DNA of 64,000 nucleotides from RUG563 sp045589355 (GTDB lineage: Bacteria > Bacillota > Clostridia > Christensenellales > Aristaeellaceae), in assembly GCA_045589355.1 (NCBI GenBank), contig JAZNOW010000069.1:232739-296738 (forward strand), in the 5' to 3' direction. The notes below the pieces were generated by a model that did no database searches, was not told the origin of the DNA, and saw only the letters and a program-made list of their open reading frames with translations. This document shows, piece after piece, positions 24,226 to 33,691 of the stretch (position 1 is its first letter; each line of letters begins with the position of its first letter). Position numbers and translations under genes: made by a program.

Positions 24226-25287
24226 ATGAAACGCATTTTGCTTATTGCTGTTCTTTTGCTTTTGTGTCTGTCTTCCGCTTCGGCGGAAACCCTCACCCTC
24301 TCTTTCGTGGGGGATTGCTCCATGGGCGAAATGCCCGCCCAGCGCGGCAAAGAGGGCAGCTACACAAATGTTTTGGACACCAAGGGCTTCGACTGGCCTT
24401 TTTCTCTGGTGCGGGACGTGCTGGAAAACGATGATTTCACCTTCGCCAACAACGAGGTCATCTACTCCACCCGCACCCGCCACCGGGATAAAAAAACCAA
24501 CCTCATCGCCGCCCCGGAATATGCGCAGGTGTATCTCCATTCCGGCATTGACGCTGTGAACACCGCCAACAACCATGCCCTGGATTTTTATATGGAAGGG
24601 TATGACGACACCCTGGCGGCGCTGGACGCTTTCGGCATTCCCCATTTCGGCACCCTGTACCCGGATACCAAGCGTGCCCGGGACACCCTGGGCATCTATG
24701 AAGCCAAGGGGGTAAAGATGGGCATTGTGGGCTTTTCCTACCCCCAGGACAGCGACCTGAACAAAATCAAAGCCCGCATCACCAAACTGCGGGAGGAAGG
24801 CTGCCGGCTGGTCATCGTTTCCCTGCACTGGGGCCGGGAAGTAACGTTTGTGCCCCAAAGCTGGCAATACAGCTATGCCAAAAAAGTGATGGATATGGGG
24901 GCAGACGTGATCTGGGGCCATCATCCCCATGTGCTGCAGATCGTCCAGTTCTATAAGGGCAAGCCCATTTTCTATTCCACCGGCAATTTCACGTTCGGCT
25001 CCATGAGCGATGTGGATAAAAACACCGGCATTTTCCAACTGACCTACACCCTGGATGAAGAGAACACCCCTTCCCTGTTCTCCTTCTCCGTCGTTCCCTG
25101 CAAAACCCAGGGCAAGGGGGATTTCCGTCCCCTGCCGCTGACCGAAGAAGCGGATAAGGAAAACATGCTGGAAAAGCTGGTCTATACGAAAAACAAGAAG
25201 GACTTTGTAAACCTTCCTGCCGGCTTTGTCCACACCGGCATCGTCTACCTGGACGGCGAAACCCTGACGCTGGACAACCCTCAATAA
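24226..25287 (+). CDS. CapA family (PGA_cap metallophosphatase-like) secreted protein
   Basis: A 353-residue protein with signal peptide (RILLIAVLLLLCLSSASA). The CapA/PGA_cap fold follows: LSFVGDCSMGEM, FANNEVIYS, NTANNHALDF, and ADVIWGHHPHVLQIV with STGNFTFG. The motifs GD, NNH and GHHPH are candidate metal-binding positions of this calcineurin-like family. Homologues take part in poly-gamma-glutamate or related polymer synthesis or export, but no capB/C neighbours are here, so the role is open. A short intergenic gap leads to the EamA gene. Confidence 0.88.
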   Translation: MKRILLIAVLLLLCLSSASAETLTLSFVGDCSMGEMPAQRGKEGSYTNVLDTKGFDWPFSLVRDVLENDDFTFANNEVIYSTRTRHRDKKTNLIAAPEYAQVYLHSGIDAVNTANNHALDFYMEGYDDTLAALDAFGIPHFGTLYPDTKRARDTLGIYEAKGVKMGIVGFSYPQDSDLNKIKARITKLREEGCRLVIVSLHWGREVTFVPQSWQYSYAKKVMDMGADVIWGHHPHVLQIVQFYKGKPIFYSTGNFTFGSMSDVDKNTGIFQLTYTLDEENTPSLFSFSVVPCKTQGKGDFRPLPLTEEADKENMLEKLVYTKNKKDFVNLPAGFVHTGIVYLDGETLTLDNPQ

Positions 25288-25305
25288 GAAACGGAGACAA
25301 ACCTT

Positions 25306-26148
25306 ATGCTTGCCATGATCCTCACCATCCTCTGCTCTTCCATGCTGTCTGTTTTCATGCGCATGAGCGAGGGCAAAGCCAAGGGCAAAATGACGGTGCT
25401 GGCCGTCAATTACCTCACCTGCATTCTGCTGGCCAGCGGCTTTTCCGGGGTTTCTTCCCTGTTTCCCGTTCAGGCGGAAGGCTTTTCCGTCACCCTTCTC
25501 CTGGGCATCATCACCGGTGTTTTCTATATGCTGACGCTGGTATTCAACCAGAAATGCATTGCCACAAACGGCGTGGTATTGTCCTCCGTGTTTGCAAAGC
25601 TGGGCAGCCTGCTGGTTCCGCTGGCGGTGGCTCTGTGCTTCTACGGGGATACTCCTTCCCTGTACCAGCTGATCGGCGCCGGGCTGGCTGTTGTTTCCAT
25701 CGTGCTCATCACCGATAACGGAAAGAAAGGCGCCGCCGCTTCGCTGCTACTATTGCTGGTGCTGTTGCTGGTGGAGGGCATTTCCTCCTCCATGGGCAAA
25801 ATTTTCAACGCAGAAGGGGCCAGGGCGCTGTCCGATCAGTACCTGTTTTACACCTTCGGCTCCGCCCTCATCATCAGCGCCGCAGCCGCCGCTGCAAAAA
25901 AGGAAAAGCCCGGTCTTCAGGAGGTACTTTACGGCTTCCTCATCGGCGTTTCCAATTTCTTTGCGTCCCGGTTCATGCTGCAGGCTGTGGAGGAGATCGG
26001 CGCCGTCATCTTCTACCCCACCCGGGGCGTAATGGTCATTTTGCTGATCACGTTGGCCGGGGTCTTTCTGTTCCGTGAAAAGCTGCGCAAAAAGCAGTGG
26101 CTGGCCATGGGCGTCATCCTGTGCGCCGTAGCCCTGCTGAACATGTAA
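25306..26148 (+). CDS. DMT/EamA family transporter
   Basis: A 280-residue membrane protein with about ten hydrophobic helices in two repeats (MLAMILTILCSSMLSVFMRM at the start, and YPTRGVMVILLITLAGVFLF near the end), the size and layout of EamA/RhaT-type carriers of small metabolites. RBS ACGGAG precedes ATG 25306. It lies 18 bases after the CapA-like gene and 12 before a GNAT gene, probably one unit. Substrate unknown. Confidence 0.85.
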   Translation: MLAMILTILCSSMLSVFMRMSEGKAKGKMTVLAVNYLTCILLASGFSGVSSLFPVQAEGFSVTLLLGIITGVFYMLTLVFNQKCIATNGVVLSSVFAKLGSLLVPLAVALCFYGDTPSLYQLIGAGLAVVSIVLITDNGKKGAAASLLLLLVLLLVEGISSSMGKIFNAEGARALSDQYLFYTFGSALIISAAAAAAKKEKPGLQEVLYGFLIGVSNFFASRFMLQAVEEIGAVIFYPTRGVMVILLITLAGVFLFREKLRKKQWLAMGVILCAVALLNM

Positions 26149-26160
26149 GGAGGAAAAAGC

Positions 26161-26664
26161 ATGCTGCGTTTTCGGCCCTATAAACCCTGCGATGCCCCCG
26201 CCATTGTTTCCTGGATCCGGGATGAGTTTTCCTTCCGGCAATGGTGCGCCGACCGCTTTGACCGCTACCCCCTGACAGCAGAAATGCTGAACGCCCATTA
26301 CGCCGCTCAGGAGGAAAACGACGCCTTTTTCCCCATGTGCGCTTACGATGAACACGGTGTGCAGGGCCACATGATCCTGCGCTTCACCGACCCGGAAAAG
26401 AAAAACCTGCGGTTCGGCTTCGTCATCGTCAACCATGAAAAACGGGGCATGGGCTATGGTAAGGAAATGCTGCAGCTGGCCCTGAAATACGGGTTTGAGC
26501 TTTTGAAAGCCCAGCGCATTTCTCTGGGCGTATTTGAAAACAACCCATCCGCCTTCCACTGCTACAAAGCCGCAGGCTTTCGGGAAGTGCCGCTGCCCAT
26601 TCCGGAAACCTACTGCGTTCTTGGCGAAACCTGGGCTTGCATCGAAATGGAAATAACCCCCTGA
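26161..26664 (+). CDS. GNAT family N-acetyltransferase
   Basis: A 167-residue single-domain GNAT: LRFRPYKPCDAPAIVSWI, then FGFVIVNHEKRGMGYGKEML (acetyl-CoA pyrophosphate loop with R-x-x-G-x-G/A) and VFENNPSAFHCYKAAGF. RimJ/RimL-like arrangement. AGGAGG precedes the ATG. Acceptor unknown. Confidence 0.9.
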   Translation: MLRFRPYKPCDAPAIVSWIRDEFSFRQWCADRFDRYPLTAEMLNAHYAAQEENDAFFPMCAYDEHGVQGHMILRFTDPEKKNLRFGFVIVNHEKRGMGYGKEMLQLALKYGFELLKAQRISLGVFENNPSAFHCYKAAGFREVPLPIPETYCVLGETWACIEMEITP

Positions 26665-26671
26665 ACGCAAA

Positions 26672-26711
26672 GAAAAACCGCCGCTGATATTTTTAGCGGC
26701 GGTGCTTTTTA
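26672..26711. terminator. Bidirectional terminator
   Basis: ACCGCCGCT and AGCGGCGGT pair around GATATTTTT, with A-rich and T-rich flanks. Confidence 0.85.
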
Positions 26712-26715
26712 TTTT

Positions 26716-27657
26716 TTACTGCAATGCTTCGTCAAATGCTTCAAAGAATTCGGGGCAGGCCCAGGTACCGCAGGCCATGATCCTTTCACCATTGACGGCC
26801 AGCTGCAGCGTCAGCCCGTTATCCAGCTGGATCAGCAGGGAGGTGTTGGTTTCGCTGCTGCCTGCCCGCAGGAAGGAAGCGTTATCGAAAAGCACGCCCA
26901 TCAGGTAGCGGGCAGTTTCGGCATTGTTGATGGTGCCCACGCCGGTCAATTCCAGCGCCACCACCCGGTTGGCCTGCAAGGTGGAGGAAAGCCCTTCCCC
27001 GCCAATCAGCGCATGATCCCCGAAGGACACCCGCTGGAAAGCCCGCAATTGGCCGTCCACCCGGGCTGCCACCACGGCACCCTGCATGCCCTTGACGGCA
27101 TACACTTGTTCGCCCTCTGCCACTTTGTTGGACACAATGCCCCCCGATGCCAATGCAGGCTCACTGGTAAAAGTGGTCACCTGGCCAAGGGCATTACCCA
27201 TCAGGCTGTCCGGCAGGGCGGTGGGGTTGGTAAGCAGGCGGTAATAGCGGCCTTCCACGCACACAAGGGGGAAGTTGCCGCCGCTGGCTTTGGCCCAGAT
27301 GCTGCGGTAGGAAGGATTGGAGGAGGATTTGATCACAATGCTGCCCATGGGCACATCCAGCGCCAGCTGGGCACCGGGGACTGCTTCGCCGTTGCCGGCT
27401 GCAATGGTTTTGGTCAACTGCAGGGGCACCTGCTGCACGCTGTTTCTCTGCAGCGCCGGCACACCCCATGCCGCAGCGCCCACCAGCACCACAAAGGCGC
27501 ACAGGATGGGGGCCAGACGGCGGAAAGTGAATGTTGCTTCCTTCTTTTCTTCCCGGGCCCGGCGCAGAATTTTCCGTTTCAATGCTTCGTCCGCTTCAAG
27601 ACCCAGGTTTTCTGCCATTTCGGGCAGCTGACGCAGCCTTTCTTCCACGCTTTTCAT
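26716..27657 (-). CDS. Anti-sigma factor-like membrane protein
   Basis: A 313-residue protein: about 50 cytosolic residues (SVEERLRQLPEMAENLGLEA), one TM helix (LAPILCAFVVLVGAAAWGVP, near 52-72), and a large extracellular domain of beta character. The ATG overlaps the TGA of the ECF sigma gene, a typical sigma/anti-sigma arrangement. The N-terminal segment probably binds the sigma factor. There is no zinc-finger (ZAS) motif. Ligand or stress sensed is unknown. Confidence 0.82.
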   Translation of the reverse strand: MKSVEERLRQLPEMAENLGLEADEALKRKILRRAREEKKEATFTFRRLAPILCAFVVLVGAAAWGVPALQRNSVQQVPLQLTKTIAAGNGEAVPGAQLALDVPMGSIVIKSSSNPSYRSIWAKASGGNFPLVCVEGRYYRLLTNPTALPDSLMGNALGQVTTFTSEPALASGGIVSNKVAEGEQVYAVKGMQGAVVAARVDGQLRAFQRVSFGDHALIGGEGLSSTLQANRVVALELTGVGTINNAETARYLMGVLFDNASFLRAGSSETNTSLLIQLDNGLTLQLAVNGERIMACGTWACPEFFEAFDEALQ

Positions 27658-28184
27658 CGCAATCCACTCTCCTTCAAAATAGCCTCCAGCTTTTTTCTGC
27701 CCCGGCTGAGACGGCTGGATATCGTCCCTTCCGGCACCTTCAGCATGGCGGCAATTTCCGCAATGCCCAGGCCCTGATAATAATGCAAAAGCACCACGTC
27801 CCTGAAATCGGCCGGCAATTTGTGGATGGCCTGCATCAGTTCCTGCCTCTCCAGGTTGTCCTCCATATTGCCGGGGGCAGGGGCCAGGTCCATAGCCGGG
27901 CTGCCCAGCACCACACGCTTGACCCATGCGGCACGCCACACGTCCCGGCATTTGTTCAGCGCCACTTTCAGCAGCCACGCCTTTTCCTTGCCCTCCAGAA
28001 GCTCAGGGTTTGCGGTGTACAGCTTCAGAAACACGTCCTGGGTCACGTCTTCCGCTTTTTGTCTGTCGCCCAGGTAAAAATAGCTCATGCGCAATACGTC
28101 GTTGGCGTAGGCGGCGTACAATGCTTCAAACCGCATTTCATCCATACGGTAAGAGGATGCGCTTCGCTTCTCCTGTTCATTCAT
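27654..28184 (-). CDS. ECF sigma factor (sigma-70 family)
   Basis: A 176-residue protein with region 2 (FEALYAAYANDVLRMSYFYL then AEDVTQDVFLKLY) and region 4 (LHYYQGLGIAEIAAMLKVPE then TISSRLSRGRKKLEAIL). ATG 28184 is the best-supported start; longer frames lack coding character. It is the upstream partner of the anti-sigma-like gene (ATGA overlap). An autoregulated promoter is expected, but I could not assign one. Confidence 0.92.
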   Translation of the reverse strand: MNEQEKRSASSYRMDEMRFEALYAAYANDVLRMSYFYLGDRQKAEDVTQDVFLKLYTANPELLEGKEKAWLLKVALNKCRDVWRAAWVKRVVLGSPAMDLAPAPGNMEDNLERQELMQAIHKLPADFRDVVLLHYYQGLGIAEIAAMLKVPEGTISSRLSRGRKKLEAILKESGLR

Positions 28185-28386
28185 ATAACGGTATACCTTT
28201 CCCATTTCTTGCAGCGAATAACAAACTTTTTGCAGATTTTTTCCTGCGTTTTTATTATAATCCCATCCTCCGCCGCGGTCAAGGGAGCAAAGGGGAAAAG
28301 GCTGTCGTTCCCTGTCGAAGGAAAAAGCTTGTTCCCCGGGCAAAAGCGTGATAAAATAAGCCTGTATCCAATTCAGAGGCAGGTGA

Positions 28387-29211
28387 ATGCACTTGAAACA
28401 AAAGCTGTGTATCTTCTTTGGCATATTGATGATGTTCATCCTTTGCGGCTGCAGCGGGCAAAACAATGCTCCCGTCCCGCCGGCCGAACCTTCCGCGTCC
28501 GCTGCCGGTGCCTCCGTTTCCGGCCATCCCATCGCCAAAACAGCGGCGGATGTTCTCTCTCCCTACCGGGTGCTGCTGGATAAAACAAGCGCCGAAGCGC
28601 CTTACTCCATCAGCCACACCATCCCGCAGGATATGTTCTCCCTGCTGAGCCGGACGGCGGAAAACATGCACGTTTCCCCCACCGGCGGCCGGTATGCTTT
28701 CACCTCCGTGGAGGAAAGCAGCCATGCCTATCAGGCCACCGGCATGGAAGTGGAAAACAAAGCAGCCCCCACCAGCGACCCCTCCGACGAAACCCCCATG
28801 GACGCCACCCGCATGGGCGATTACAGCGTGCAGGGCGGCGGCGCCTATAAACGCACCATCCTCTTTGATGTGGCGGAGGACCTTTCCCAGGGCCGGATCG
28901 AGATCACCAACCTGCTCAACGGGGAAAACACCGGCCATGAAGTGTACACCTTTGTTCGGCGCAATGACGGCTTTTACTTTGTGGATGCCGCCGCAGATCT
29001 TTCCGTCCACCTGGATACGCTGGCATCCAGCGGCACCTACCTTGTGGCCATCGGCCGCATGACGGACGAAAAGGTGGAAGTGGTGGAATACCACATTGCT
29101 TCCCTTGCCGAAATGCCCCAGCCGGAAAGTATGGATTTTGATTACCTGAAAAATACGGTGGACAAACTTTCCTACCTGAACTGCGACAAGAACAAAGCAA
29201 CCTTCCAGTAA
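28387..29211 (+). CDS. Lipoprotein of unknown function
   Basis: A 274-residue protein with a lipobox (FILCGC-SGQ, Cys near residue 21) and a Pro/Ala-rich linker. The mature part has repeated Ser/Thr and acidic segments and a C-terminal beta-rich domain (IGRMTDEKVEVVEYHIASLA). ATG 28387 or TTG 28393 may start it. Convergent with the acyltransferase gene at 29246. No family recognised. Confidence 0.78.
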   Translation: MHLKQKLCIFFGILMMFILCGCSGQNNAPVPPAEPSASAAGASVSGHPIAKTAADVLSPYRVLLDKTSAEAPYSISHTIPQDMFSLLSRTAENMHVSPTGGRYAFTSVEESSHAYQATGMEVENKAAPTSDPSDETPMDATRMGDYSVQGGGAYKRTILFDVAEDLSQGRIEITNLLNGENTGHEVYTFVRRNDGFYFVDAAADLSVHLDTLASSGTYLVAIGRMTDEKVEVVEYHIASLAEMPQPESMDFDYLKNTVDKLSYLNCDKNKATFQ

Positions 29212-29215
29212 TTGA

Positions 29216-29247
29216 AAAGGAGATGCAAAGGCGCATCTCCTTTTTTT
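29216..29247. terminator. Bidirectional terminator
   Basis: AAAGGAGATGC and GCATCTCCTTT pair around AAAGGC, with T-run after. Confidence 0.82.
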
Positions 29248-30052
29248 ATGGGCGCAATACCGCCCGCGTCCAGCCCACCTTGTTCCCCTCCAACAGCCAT
29301 TTTTTCATGTTTCGCTGCAGGGACGTGTTTTCCGGCAGGGCGTCCGATACTTCCTCATGGCCGGGGAACACCCATTCCAATACCCCCAGGCTGTCTTCCT
29401 TTACTTCCAGCACGTCAAACCGTCTTTGGAAAGCCAAAATGTTGGAATTTTCCGGCAGCAGCTTTTCCAGTGCCGGGCACATCATCCAGCTGTCACATTC
29501 CCAGGGCAGGTTCCGCCAGGCAGGATAATACGCCTGCAGAAAGGCCCCGAACTGTGCCATGGAGCGGTCAATGCTTTCTTTTCGCATATCCGCATCGGAA
29601 GGAATGTGAAGGGAAATGAAGCGGCGGTTTTCTTCTTCCACCAGTTCATATTCCAGGCATCCCACCCGGAACTCCACCATGGCCACCTCCCGCCAGAACC
29701 ACCAGCCCTGGGCAAATTTCCACCGGCCGATCTGCCGATGAAGAGAGCGCAAAAAGCGGGGAATGAACTTCATGGTTTCGGCGAAAATTTCCCGACTGAT
29801 GCCCTTTTCCATGTAGCGGGCCCAGGTTGCATCGGTCATCTGCAAAAGGGCATACAGCTGCTTCATGCCGTCCGGGTCATCCCCCAGCATTTCTTTCAGC
29901 TGTTCAAAGCCCGCTTCCGCCGTCGCCCGGCAAAGGCAGGCTGCCTTCACGCTTTCCGGCACGGCGCATGGGCTGCCCCGGCCAATTTCCTTCAGCTTTG
30001 CCGTCACTTCTTCCGGCATATCCAGCAGGGCATACCACGCGCTGCCAATCAT
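29246..30052 (-). CDS. Acyltransferase-domain protein (NAT_N + GNAT_C type)
   Basis: A 268-residue protein resembling the NAT_N/GNAT_C family: helical N-terminal part (YALLQMTDATWARYMEKGIS), the conserved EIFAETMKFIPRFLRS and FWREVAMVEFRVGCLEYELV, and a GNAT-like C-terminal half with VDWECDSW-like segment (LPWECDSWMMCPALEKLL). These proteins are predicted acetyltransferases without known substrates. It is the last gene of the FHA-FtsW-PBP operon, 15 bases after the PBP stop, so it may act in cell-wall work (inference). Confidence 0.75.
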   Translation of the reverse strand: MIGSAWYALLDMPEEVTAKLKEIGRGSPCAVPESVKAACLCRATAEAGFEQLKEMLGDDPDGMKQLYALLQMTDATWARYMEKGISREIFAETMKFIPRFLRSLHRQIGRWKFAQGWWFWREVAMVEFRVGCLEYELVEEENRRFISLHIPSDADMRKESIDRSMAQFGAFLQAYYPAWRNLPWECDSWMMCPALEKLLPENSNILAFQRRFDVLEVKEDSLGVLEWVFPGHEEVSDALPENTSLQRNMKKWLLEGNKVGWTRAVLRP

Positions 30053-30067
30053 TCTCGCTTCTCCTTC

Positions 30068-31492
30068 TCAATACCCGTTGTTCAGCATCCACTGGAACAC
30101 CTGCCGGGCCATGGGCGCTGCCACGCTGCCGCCGCCCCCTGCATCCTCCACCACAATGGAAATGGCATAGGGATGGTTTTCTTCATCCAGAAAGCCCACA
30201 AACCAGGCGTTGGTGTTTTCCTGGCTGTCCACTTCGGCCGAACCCGTTTTGCCGCACACCTTCACCCCGGCAATGCCGGCGCCGGTGCCGGTGCCGGAGG
30301 TGACCACGGTGCGCATGTAGCTTTTCAGCAATGCCGCCGTTTCCGGCTTGACGGCCGTCCGGTACACCCGGCTTTCCGCCGTGGTGCGCTCCGTCCCCAT
30401 TGCGGATATGGTGCGCATGACGGTGTAAGGTTCCATCATCACGCCGTCGTTGGCCACCGCACAGGCCACCATGCACATGTGCAGGGGCGTCGCGGTCAGT
30501 TCGCTCTGGCCCACGCCGGTCCAGGCAAGTTCACGTTCCGTTCTGTTTTCCTTGGGGTAGGAAGAGTTTTCCACCACCACGTCCCGGAACAGGAAATTGG
30601 CATTGAAGCCAAAGCCTTCCGCCGTCTTTTTCAGTTTCTGGTCCCCCAGGTTCAGGGCGATCTGGGCAAAGGTGTTGTTGCAGCTCACCTGAAACGCACG
30701 AAGCAGCGTCAGCTGGCCATGGCTGGTGATCTTGCCCGTTTCCAGGTTGGTGCCGGCATCCGTCACATACCGGTCCCCCACCTGCAGAAGGCCGGTGCAT
30801 TGCCAGGCCCGGTTGTGGGCGTCGGTATAGTTTTCCATGGCCGATGCGGCAGTAATGATCTTGAAGGTGGAGCCGGGGGCATACAGCCCCTGCACCGCCC
30901 GGTTGTAGAAAGGCTTTTGCGGGTCGTTCTTTGCCTGGGCAGTAATCTGCATGGGGTCATACTGGGGCAGGGAAATTTCCGCCAGCATCTCGCCCGTTTT
31001 GTAGTTCATCACTACCAGCGCCCCTGCCTTGCCGGCAGGAAACAGGCCGGAGGCATAGGCGCTCAGCCGGCTGTCCAGCGTCAGTTGCACCGTGTCCCCC
31101 ACCCGCTTTTCACCCCGGAAGAAATAATGGATGCGCTCCATCATGTTCATCTGAAAGCCATACAGGGAAGAGGCCATAAACCCTTCCGCCCCGTTGTTCA
31201 CATTGCCCTGGCTGTCGCCCACCACATGCACCATGGCCTTGCGCACGGAAAGATCGCCGGAGTAAACACGCGCATTCTGCCCGTCGTTTGCGGCCAGCAC
31301 CTGGCCGTTGCGGTCCAAAATGCTGCCTGCGATCACGTCCTTTTTCTTACTGCGCACATAGGTATTGGAGCCGGAAGAAAACCAGCGGTTGCCGTTGACG
31401 GTGATGGAATAGCCGCCGTACACCGCCAGCAGCGCAAACAGGGCGCACAGAAAAATGCACACCCTTTTGATGTTGTGCTTCACTTGCTTCAT
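30068..31492 (-). CDS. Penicillin-binding protein, transpeptidase class (PbpA-like)
   Basis: A 474-residue protein: an N-terminal TM (ICIFLCALFALLAVYGGY-like segment after residue 12), a dimerisation region, then the transpeptidase domain with PGSTFKI (catalytic Ser near 207), VSCNNTF and VCGKTGSAEVD (KTG near 415). It lacks a glycosyltransferase domain, so it pairs with the SEDS protein encoded upstream, whose stop overlaps its start (ATGA). It crosslinks peptidoglycan stem peptides outside the membrane. Confidence 0.94.
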   Translation of the reverse strand: MKQVKHNIKRVCIFLCALFALLAVYGGYSITVNGNRWFSSGSNTYVRSKKKDVIAGSILDRNGQVLAANDGQNARVYSGDLSVRKAMVHVVGDSQGNVNNGAEGFMASSLYGFQMNMMERIHYFFRGEKRVGDTVQLTLDSRLSAYASGLFPAGKAGALVVMNYKTGEMLAEISLPQYDPMQITAQAKNDPQKPFYNRAVQGLYAPGSTFKIITAASAMENYTDAHNRAWQCTGLLQVGDRYVTDAGTNLETGKITSHGQLTLLRAFQVSCNNTFAQIALNLGDQKLKKTAEGFGFNANFLFRDVVVENSSYPKENRTERELAWTGVGQSELTATPLHMCMVACAVANDGVMMEPYTVMRTISAMGTERTTAESRVYRTAVKPETAALLKSYMRTVVTSGTGTGAGIAGVKVCGKTGSAEVDSQENTNAWFVGFLDEENHPYAISIVVEDAGGGGSVAAPMARQVFQWMLNNGY

Positions 31493-32754
31493 CGCAGGCC
31501 ACCCCCTTGCATGGCCAGTTCCCTGTCCTCATGGATGCCGGCGGCGTTCCGGGCCGCTACCCCCTGCATGATGCCGATGATGCACAGGCTGGATACCAGC
31601 GAGGTACCGCCGTAGCTGATGAAGGGCAAGGTGATGCCGGTGAGGGGAATGAGCTTGATGTTTCCGCCGATGATCACAAACACCTGCATAGCCAGCATGG
31701 CCGCACAGCCGGTGGCGAGCAGGGCGTGGAACATGGTTCTTGTGTTTCTTGCAATCATAATGCCCCGGATCATGATGAACGCATACATCAAAATCACGAT
31801 CAGGCCAAACACCATACCAAATTCGTTGACGATCACCGCAAAAATAAAGTCGTTATAATGTTCGGGTATCACCGTGGCATTGCCGGCCCCAAGGCCCACG
31901 CCCCACAGGCCGCCGTTGGCCATGGCGATCAGCCCCTGAACGATCTGGTACCCGGCCCCCTGCACGTCCTGCCAGGGGTCCAGCCACACATCCACCCGGC
32001 TCATGGCCCGGGAAAACCTTTCCGGCATGATCATGTTGCCCAGCACCACCGCGGCGCCTGCGCCGCCCACACCGGCCCCAACCAGCAAAAGGCTGCCGGT
32101 GGACGCATAGCCCAGCACCAGCGCCGTGCCAAAGTACAAAAGGGCGGTGCCAAAGTCGTTCTGCACAGCCAGGATCAACACGCAAACGGCAGCAAAGCCC
32201 ATGGTGAAAACCACCTTCCGCTTTGCAAGCAGATGGGCCATGCTGATCAAAAGCGCAATTTTGACGATTTCACTGGGCTGGAAGCTGATGCCGCCAAGGG
32301 AGATCCAGCTGTTGGCGCCGTTCCTTTCCGTACCGATCAAAAGCGGCAGCGCCAGCAGCCCCACGCTGCCCAGCACAAACGCCCAGTTCACAAACCGGAA
32401 CGAGGGCAGGTAGCGGATCAGCAGCGTGCAGCCGATCATGGCCGCCACGCCCACGCCGTAATTGAGCGCCTGGGTCAATCCCCTTTCCGGGTCCAGCCGG
32501 TACAGAACCAATACCCCCAGAGCGCACAAAAAATTGGTCAGGGACAAAAGCAGTGTATCCGCCGGGAACAGCTTGCTGATGCCCACCGAGCCAATCAGGA
32601 TGATCACCGGCACCACCAGCGAAAGCAGCAGGCTCTGCCAGGAAAAATCCTTCAGAAACAGCAGGAAAAAGGCCAGGCAGAAAAACAGCATCACCGTGCT
32701 CACCATAGCACGGCCGGGCGTCAGGCGACGGCGCTTTTTCTTTTTGTCACTCAT
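31489..32754 (-). CDS. SEDS family glycosyltransferase (FtsW/RodA/SpoVE)
   Basis: A 421-residue membrane protein with about ten TM helices and the SEDS signature around PLTGITLPFISYGGTSLVSS; GISFQPSEIVKIALLISMAH carries the conserved W/F-QPSE stretch. SEDS proteins polymerise lipid II with a cognate PBP, here the downstream gene at 30068. The four-base overlap with the PBP and the FHA gene on the other side indicates one operon. Whether it serves division, elongation or sporulation cannot be told. Confidence 0.95.
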   Translation of the reverse strand: MSDKKKKRRRLTPGRAMVSTVMLFFCLAFFLLFLKDFSWQSLLLSLVVPVIILIGSVGISKLFPADTLLLSLTNFLCALGVLVLYRLDPERGLTQALNYGVGVAAMIGCTLLIRYLPSFRFVNWAFVLGSVGLLALPLLIGTERNGANSWISLGGISFQPSEIVKIALLISMAHLLAKRKVVFTMGFAAVCVLILAVQNDFGTALLYFGTALVLGYASTGSLLLVGAGVGGAGAAVVLGNMIMPERFSRAMSRVDVWLDPWQDVQGAGYQIVQGLIAMANGGLWGVGLGAGNATVIPEHYNDFIFAVIVNEFGMVFGLIVILMYAFIMIRGIMIARNTRTMFHALLATGCAAMLAMQVFVIIGGNIKLIPLTGITLPFISYGGTSLVSSLCIIGIMQGVAARNAAGIHEDRELAMQGGGLR

Positions 32755-33497
32755 CGTCTATCGCTCCTTCTGTGGCGCTGGGGGCTTTCATAGGGCATAA
32801 AATCGTCCTCTTCTTCCGCCTGAGGGGCGGGCATCATCTGCCAGGGCTGGCCCGGCATGCCCTGGAAGGGCCGGTTTTCTTCCACCGCCGGGCTTTCCTG
32901 CCCCCAGCCGGCCTGGACTTCCCCATCAGCCGGATCAAACATAGGCCGGGGTACTCGCACAAAAGGCGCCGGCACACCGGTGTACAGGTTTTCTTCCGGT
33001 TCCTCTTCACCATAGGGCTGCTGCACATCGGGCTGGAAAGCGGCAGGATTGGGCACATTCAGCCCGGCAAACAGCCGGATGCGGATGTGGGCGTCCCCCA
33101 GCTGCACCTGGGTGCCGTGCAGGGCATACGCCGCCGCCTTGATTTCCACATTTTCCATAAACACCTGGCTGCCAAGGTGGGGCCGGATGCGCAGGCCTTT
33201 CCCTTCCACAAAGGCAAACAGGGCATGCTTGCGCCTTACCTTCCTTCTTCGAAGGCGGATATCGCAGCCACCGCCGGAGCCCATGATGCCTTCTCTGGGC
33301 AAAGGCTGGCTTTTGCCGGTATCCAAATCCACCACTTCGCCGATCAGCCCGGCATCGGGCAGCTGCTTCAATTCTTTTTTATGGGCACGGGCGTCTTTGC
33401 GCATCTGGCGCAGGGCGCGCAGCAAGATCAGCCCGCCCAGCACAATGAACACATAGCGCATCAGCATGGCCAGCAGTTCATACGCATCGGTGCTCAT
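32751..33497 (-). CDS. Membrane-anchored FHA-domain protein
   Basis: A 248-residue protein: N-terminal TM (YVFIVLGGLILLRALRQMRK, about 12-32), then a forkhead-associated-type domain (residues 65-150; GSGGGCDIRLRRRKVRRKHA is the phosphothreonine-binding loop, with HLGSQVFMENVEI), then a Pro-rich tail. FHA domains bind phosphothreonine partners. ATG 33497 has GGGGGCGG upstream; a longer frame lacks one. The stop overlaps the FtsW/RodA start. FHA-SEDS-PBP order is known in Actinobacteria and Firmicutes and suggests kinase-dependent control of wall synthesis. Confidence 0.88.
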   Translation of the reverse strand: MSTDAYELLAMLMRYVFIVLGGLILLRALRQMRKDARAHKKELKQLPDAGLIGEVVDLDTGKSQPLPREGIMGSGGGCDIRLRRRKVRRKHALFAFVEGKGLRIRPHLGSQVFMENVEIKAAAYALHGTQVQLGDAHIRIRLFAGLNVPNPAAFQPDVQQPYGEEEPEENLYTGVPAPFVRVPRPMFDPADGEVQAGWGQESPAVEENRPFQGMPGQPWQMMPAPQAEEEDDFMPYESPQRHRRSDRR

Positions 33498-33618
33498 AAG
33501 CCGCCCCCTTTCTTCCGTCGTTGTATACACCGATTATACCACATCCCCCCTTTTCCGTCTATGTGAGAAGGGGGAAGAAATATGTAAATCTTTCACTGCC
33601 CTTTTCCTTCTTCCGTGC

Positions 33619-33647
33619 TTGCGAAAGGCGGCCAATTCATGTATAAT
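33619..33647 (+). promoter_or_regulatory. Promoter of ychF
   Basis: TTGCGA, 17 bases, TATAAT; the start codon is at 33692. Confidence 0.6.
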
Positions 33648-33691
33648 GAATCAGGAAAATTTTCAGCAATCAAAAAAGGGGAAGATCAATC

